Source: Piscirickettsiaceae bacterium | GTDB lineage: Bacteria; Pseudomonadota; Gammaproteobacteria; Nitrosococcales; Methylophagaceae | Direction: 5' to 3' | NCBI GenBank assembly: GCA_030620285.1 | Contig: JAUXFA010000042.1 | Span: 1-8,466 of the forward strand | DNA length: 8,466 bases | Shown here: piece after piece, positions 4,446 through 8,466 of the stretch | How positions within the stretch are numbered: the first letter of the stretch is position 1 | Layout: every line of letters begins with the position of its first letter | Notes under the pieces: model-generated | Seen by the model: the letters and a program-made list of their open reading frames with translations, nothing else | What the model was told of the DNA's origin: nothing | The model's database searches: none | Position numbers and translations under genes: made by a program

Positions 4446-6362
4446 ATGCAGGATCTGAAACATGTATTTAATGCGGGCGGTTTGTTGTCACAGCATATTG
4501 AGTCATATTCGCCTCGCCAGCAACAATTGGAAATGGCAACTAAGATTGAACAAACACTAAATGATGCCACTGTGCTAGTTGCAGAGGCAGGCACGGGTAC
4601 CGGTAAAACATTTGCCTATCTTGCCCCAGCAATTTTATCTGGCCAGAAAATATTTATTTCTACTGGGACAAAAAATTTACAAGATCAACTGTTTAATAAA
4701 GATTTACCGATATTAAGAAAAGCATTGGCCAAGCCATTTCGTGCCGCCTTATTAAAAGGGCGTAGTAATTATTTGTGCCATTATCGATTAGCACAAGCGC
4801 AAGTCGACCCGTTGCAAAAGCACCATTACATCACGCTGCAAAAATTATCAGAGTGGTCAGGTAGAACCAAAACGGGCGATTTAAGCGAAAGCAATGTGTT
4901 AGAAGATAGCTCGTCATTGTGGTCTAAAGTCACCTCCACCATTGATAATTGTCTGGGTCAAGAATGTCCTAATTATTCAGAGTGTTTCATCAGTGAAGCC
5001 CGAAAGAAAGCACAAGAATCCGATGTGGTTGTCATTAATCATCATTTATTAATGTCTGATATGGCACTAAAAGCGTCGGGTCAGGGTGAGGTATTACCCA
5101 GTGCGGATGCTTATATTATTGATGAAGCTCATCAGCTGCCAGAGATAGCCACCCAGTTTCTCGGCAATCGAATTAGCAGCCATCAAATTCAAGAGCTTTG
5201 TCGCGATAGTATTCGTGAAATGGATCAAGATGCGGCTGATATGAGAGGCATTCGTGACCATGCAGAAAAAACAGAGTCCGCAATGCGAGCATTACGGTTG
5301 AGTGTGGGTGAATCAGATCAGCGAACACCGTGGATGCCATTACTTGAAAAACTAGGTGTTAAAGAAAAATTGGCCGGGGTGATGGATTGTTTGCATGACT
5401 TGCAAGAGCAGCTGGAAATAGCTGCTGAGCGTGGTAAGGGGTTAGAACAGTGTCATAGCCGATGTGGCGAAATTATCAATACACTGGAGTTATTTGATAA
5501 TACGCAACAAGACGATAATATTATTTTGTGGGCTGATGTCCGTACCACCGGGTTAATTTTGCATGCCACACCGCATGAAGTTAGCCAGTACTTTCAACAA
5601 TGGATGGATGAAAAACCAACGGCATGGATCTTTACTTCGGCAACTCTGACGGTGGCGGGGCGGTTTAACAACTTTAAGCAACAACTGGGTATCAGCGAAG
5701 CTGAGACGGCAATTTGGCTAAGCCCATTTGATTATGAAAAACAAAGTTTATTATATATGCCGAGTATTCCTGTTGAGCCAAATAATGATGCGTATTTAGA
5801 TCATATTATTGCGATCAGTGAAGACGTTATTGCTCACAGTAAAGGTCGAACATTTTTGCTGTTTACCAGTTATAGGGCTTTGAATATCGTTGCAGAGGCA
5901 TTAAAAGATTCTGAATATCCTTTAATGGTGCAGGGTAGTGCGTCAAAATCGAGCTTATTAGATGAATTTCGAAGTCATGGTAATGCTGTTCTATTAGGCA
6001 CTAATAGTTTTTGGGAGGGCGTTGATGTACGTGGTGAGGCACTGTCATGTGTATTGATTGATAAAATTCCTTTTGCTTCACCAGGTGACCCGGTATTACA
6101 AGCGAGGATTGATGCATTGCGAGAGCGGGGAGGTAATCCTTTTTCTTCAATTCAGATCCCTGCTGCGGTTATTCAACTTAAGCAGGGCATTGGTCGCTTG
6201 ATTCGAGATAATACCGATTATGGGGTGTTAGTGCTTTGCGATCCACGATTTTTAAGTAAACCTTATGGCAAAGTGTTTCTACAGAGCTTACCAGCAATGC
6301 CGATCACTCAAAATAGTGATGATATTGCTGACTTCTTTAATAATCGTTTGGAAGTTGCTTAA
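4446..6362 (+). CDS. yoaA: Fe-S cluster DNA helicase YoaA (DinG/XPD family)
   Basis: YoaA is a superfamily 2, 5'-3' type helicase of the XPD/DinG group. In E. coli it works with the HolC (chi) subunit of polymerase III in repair of replication damage. The 638-residue length matches E. coli YoaA. Visible motifs are Walker A EAGTGTGKT (47-55), the DEAH box (226-229), a SATL motif at about 398, WEGVDVRGE at about 522-530, and motif VI QGIGRLIR (580-587). Four cysteines suited to a [4Fe-4S] cluster lie between motifs I and II at 111, 169, 174 and 180. The ATG at 4446 is chosen because it follows the GIDE stop by 1 bp and yields the family N-terminus; an in-frame TTG at 4407 would add 13 residues overlapping GIDE. 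No strong ribosome site is seen, so translation is probably coupled to the gene before. The stop codon overlaps the converging smrA-like stop. Confidence 0.93.
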   Translation: MQDLKHVFNAGGLLSQHIESYSPRQQQLEMATKIEQTLNDATVLVAEAGTGTGKTFAYLAPAILSGQKIFISTGTKNLQDQLFNKDLPILRKALAKPFRAALLKGRSNYLCHYRLAQAQVDPLQKHHYITLQKLSEWSGRTKTGDLSESNVLEDSSSLWSKVTSTIDNCLGQECPNYSECFISEARKKAQESDVVVINHHLLMSDMALKASGQGEVLPSADAYIIDEAHQLPEIATQFLGNRISSHQIQELCRDSIREMDQDAADMRGIRDHAEKTESAMRALRLSVGESDQRTPWMPLLEKLGVKEKLAGVMDCLHDLQEQLEIAAERGKGLEQCHSRCGEIINTLELFDNTQQDDNIILWADVRTTGLILHATPHEVSQYFQQWMDEKPTAWIFTSATLTVAGRFNNFKQQLGISEAETAIWLSPFDYEKQSLLYMPSIPVEPNNDAYLDHIIAISEDVIAHSKGRTFLLFTSYRALNIVAEALKDSEYPLMVQGSASKSSLLDEFRSHGNAVLLGTNSFWEGVDVRGEALSCVLIDKIPFASPGDPVLQARIDALRERGGNPFSSIQIPAAVIQLKQGIGRLIRDNTDYGVLVLCDPRFLSKPYGKVFLQSLPAMPITQNSDDIADFFNNRLEVA

Positions 6363-6910
6363 TTTTTAATGCGGCGTAATAAAATATAAACTGCACCAGC
6401 ACCACCATCTTCAATAGGGGCTGAGCAAAATGCTAAAATTACTTCTGTTTCACGAAGCCAGCCATTGAGTTTTGATTTAAGAACGGGTTTGTGGTGTTTT
6501 GAACCCCATCCTTTACCATGAATAATACGAGCACAGCGAACTTGATAGTGTTGGCAATCATGAAGAAATTTTGCCAATGCCTCATGAGCAACAGGAATGG
6601 TCATGCCATGTAAATCAAGTTCTGCTTCTATTTGTAAGTGGCCATTGCGTAATCGTGAAAACAGCCGTTCTTGAATACCACTTCGACGGAAAGCCAGTAC
6701 CTCTTCATTGCCAACAGTTTGTGGCTCATAATCTTCTGAAAAAGTGTCATTAAAAGCCTGATCAAGCCGTTGTTGGCGAAAACGAGGGATGGGTTTAGGT
6801 TGATTTACCTTGGGAAGAATTTTATCTTGTTCAAACTGTTCCACCTCTTCTACTTCTTTTAGAAACAAAGCAATATCATTTTGTTCGGATGGTGAAAATT
6901 TGTTTTTCAT
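6359..6910 (-). CDS. smrA: Smr-domain protein, SmrA-like
   Basis: This 183-residue protein has a C-terminal Smr domain (about 95-180), a fold associated with nicking or RNA-cleaving endonucleases; the SmrB branch cleaves mRNA at collided ribosomes. The hallmarks are LDLHG at 98-102, with the His implicated in activity, IIHGKG at 129-134, and GGAGAVYILLR at 169-179. The N-terminal 90 residues are charged and less conserved, and include FRRSGIQERLFSRLRNG (74-90), which resembles the same region of E. coli SmrA. Assignment to SmrA rather than SmrB rests on this region and on the HGKG motif. The ATG at 6910 is preferred: a longer frame back to 6973 would overlap the antiporter gene by 40 bp and add an arginine-rich stretch foreign to the family. 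No obvious Shine-Dalgarno is present. It lies 23 bp after the antiporter stop and is probably co-transcribed with it. Confidence 0.88.
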   Translation of the reverse strand: MKNKFSPSEQNDIALFLKEVEEVEQFEQDKILPKVNQPKPIPRFRQQRLDQAFNDTFSEDYEPQTVGNEEVLAFRRSGIQERLFSRLRNGHLQIEAELDLHGMTIPVAHEALAKFLHDCQHYQVRCARIIHGKGWGSKHHKPVLKSKLNGWLRETEVILAFCSAPIEDGGAGAVYILLRRIKN

Positions 6911-6933
6911 CGTTTGAATAGAATAAGGGCTTA

Positions 6934-8466
6934 TTATTCGGCGTCTTCTTGTACTAGAGCAACCAAGGTCCAATCCTGTTGTGGTTTCAGTGAATGATCG
7001 GTCGTAAAAAAATGTAGCTTTTGTTTGTTATCAATAGCAAATAAAGGAATAGCCCGATTATTATATTGTTGTTGATACGTTAAATAATCAAAATTTTCAC
7101 TTAAGGTTGTTTGTTTAATGACGGCGCCTTGGCTCATTAAGCTAGCAAGCTTGGCATAGGTTGCTTCATGGTCAAAAAGCACTTTAGAATTATGGTGAAT
7201 AGTGGTACGTGATTCGCCATTTTTTTCTTCTTTATCGGTGGATAAAAAGAACACATGGTTACTACCAAATTCTGAGCGATACTTTAAACCTGCCAAAGCA
7301 TTGAGTTCTTTTTGTGGCGTAAGTGTCAGTACTTGGCCTAAACCAATTAAATCTAGGTGGCGATCAGCGTGTTGAGAAACGGCATTGCCATAATAGGTAT
7401 CTAAACCTTCCATTCGAGCTGCGGTGACATTGGTCCAACTGGTATCAGTGAGGCGAGTACGATAGCCATTGTCGTTTAAACTTTTTGCGATCATTCTCGC
7501 GACATTATTAGCACCGATAATAAGAAAGCCCTTATCATCAGGCTCTGCAACGCCGAGTTTATTGGCAATAAATTTAGCTGTTGATCCTTGTAAAAAGACA
7601 GTGCCAATAATAATGGTAAAGGCGAGAGGCACTAATAATTCTGCTTGGGCAATACCTAGATCTTGCAGGCGAAGTGCAAATAAGGCACTGACGGCTGCGG
7701 CAACAATACCGCGGGGTCCAATCCAGCCGATTAAGGTTTTTTCTTGCCAAGTTAAATCGGAGCCAAGCGTACAAATGAAGACTTTTACCGGACGGGCAAT
7801 AAACTGAATAACCAAAAAGAGAATGAAGCCCGCTAGTCCAAGAGCTTCAAATTGGGCAAAGTCTAGGCGTGCAGCTAATAAGATAAATAGACCGGAAATT
7901 AATAAAATACTAAGGCTTTCTTTGAAGTCTAAAATATCTTCAACCGATACATTTTTCATATTAGCAAGCCATATACCCATTACTGTCACGGCTAATAAGC
8001 CAGATTCTTCGGATAAGTAGTTGGATAGTGCAAAGATGGCAAAGACTAATGTTAGCGTGCCAACATTATGCAGATATTCAGGTAAAAGATGATTTCGAAG
8101 CACTAGACCAAGCAAATAACCCGCAAAAGCTCCAATCGCGAAACCCACAGCAATAGTTTGGCCGAATATTAGGATTGTATGGCTTAATGATATTGGCCCA
8201 TGTCCCTGTCCCTGACTGGAGAGAATAAATTCAAATACCAATACCGCTAAAATAGCACCAATAGGATCGATGGCAATGCCTTCCCACCGCAAGATATTGG
8301 AAACAGTAGTGTTAGGGCGGACTGTTCGCAACATCGGAACAACAACCGTTGGGCCGGTTACGACCATCAGAGCACCAAATAATAGCGATAATTCCCAAGT
8401 GAAATGGAGTAGATAGTGGGTGGAAACGGCAATAATGGCCCAGATAATCAACACGCCAAAAGTTAA
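6934..8466 (-). CDS. CPA1-type cation:proton antiporter with C-terminal TrkA-N domain, N-terminus cut by window edge
   Basis: 510 residues of an inner-membrane Na+(K+)/H+ antiporter are visible; the frame stays open to the window edge, so the GTG at 8454 is internal and the true start lies outside. The membrane part (8466 to about 7570) contains TGPTVVVPML, then RWEGIAIDPIGAILA, whose Asp (codon 8266-8268) corresponds to the conserved ion-binding aspartate of the family. LLAVTVMGIWLAN and KESLSILLISGLFILLAARLDF, typical of NhaP-like proteins, come next, and WIGPRGIVAAAVSALFAL (about 7690-7740) follows. The cytoplasmic part begins near 7540 with a Rossmann strand, GFLIIGANNVARMIAKSL, a TrkA-N/RCK-like domain likely to bind a nucleotide and gate transport. 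The role is pH, salt or osmotic homeostasis; ion preference cannot be read. The Smr gene follows by 23 bp. Confidence 0.9.
   Translation of the reverse strand, partial: LTFGVLIIWAIIAVSTHYLLHFTWELSLLFGALMVVTGPTVVVPMLRTVRPNTTVSNILRWEGIAIDPIGAILAVLVFEFILSSQGQGHGPISLSHTILIFGQTIAVGFAIGAFAGYLLGLVLRNHLLPEYLHNVGTLTLVFAIFALSNYLSEESGLLAVTVMGIWLANMKNVSVEDILDFKESLSILLISGLFILLAARLDFAQFEALGLAGFILFLVIQFIARPVKVFICTLGSDLTWQEKTLIGWIGPRGIVAAAVSALFALRLQDLGIAQAELLVPLAFTIIIGTVFLQGSTAKFIANKLGVAEPDDKGFLIIGANNVARMIAKSLNDNGYRTRLTDTSWTNVTAARMEGLDTYYGNAVSQHADRHLDLIGLGQVLTLTPQKELNALAGLKYRSEFGSNHVFFLSTDKEEKNGESRTTIHHNSKVLFDHEATYAKLASLMSQGAVIKQTTLSENFDYLTYQQQYNNRAIPLFAIDNKQKLHFFTTDHSLKPQQDWTLVALVQEDAE

Noticed and set aside
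4343..4594. Minus-strand open frame across the GIDE/yoaA junction
   Set aside because: It is a shadow of two well-supported genes on the other strand, with no family resemblance.
6911..6973. Upstream extension of the Smr protein by 21 residues
   Set aside because: It would overlap the antiporter coding end and adds an arginine-rich stretch not typical of Smr proteins; the ATG at 6910 gives the expected length.
7469..7807. Plus-strand open frame inside the antiporter
   Set aside because: The antiporter is clearly coding on the minus strand here (GPRG motif and TrkA-N start), and the plus-strand translation is basic, low in recognisable motifs and without a ribosome site.

Overview
The window looks like chromosomal DNA of a methylotrophic gammaproteobacterium. 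The main clue is a formaldehyde-activating enzyme (Fae) homologue, which belongs to tetrahydromethanopterin-linked C1 oxidation. The AT-leaning base composition, yoaA- and smrA-like genes and tight gene packing fit a Methylophaga- or Methylococcales-like lineage. The genus is inference; no rRNA or tRNA is present to settle it. No mobile element, CRISPR array or prophage gene was seen.

Layout. (1) At 3-542 (+) lies the 3' end of an AEC-family permease gene. It meets, tail to tail, a minus-strand pair: a group II truncated haemoglobin (1270-1659) followed by a CinA/MoaB-type molybdopterin-binding-domain protein (521-1273), whose start codon overlaps the haemoglobin stop. (2) A 123-bp divergent intergenic region carries a good sigma70-type promoter for fae (1783-2331). 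This gene has codon use typical of high expression and ends at a clear intrinsic terminator (2352-2392). (3) Directly after the terminator, four tightly spaced plus-strand genes run 2414-6362: an unrecognised DUF-type protein with a possible relic nuclease motif, lemA, a membrane-anchored GIDE-domain protein with a canonical EF-hand loop, and the Fe-S helicase yoaA. (4) On the minus strand, a CPA1-type cation/proton antiporter with a C-terminal TrkA-N domain (6934 to the window edge) is followed by an Smr-domain gene (6359-6910). The Smr gene's stop codon shares the palindrome TTAA with the yoaA stop codon.

How the genes may work together. Fae would handle formaldehyde in C1 metabolism, but this copy appears to lack the histidine proposed as catalytic in the classical enzyme, so it may be a paralogue with a changed role. 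LemA and GIDE proteins are a recurrent bacterial membrane pair. Here they share an apparent transcription unit with a DNA-repair helicase and the DUF protein, which is the least explained part of the window. The antiporter and Smr protein are ordinary housekeeping functions.
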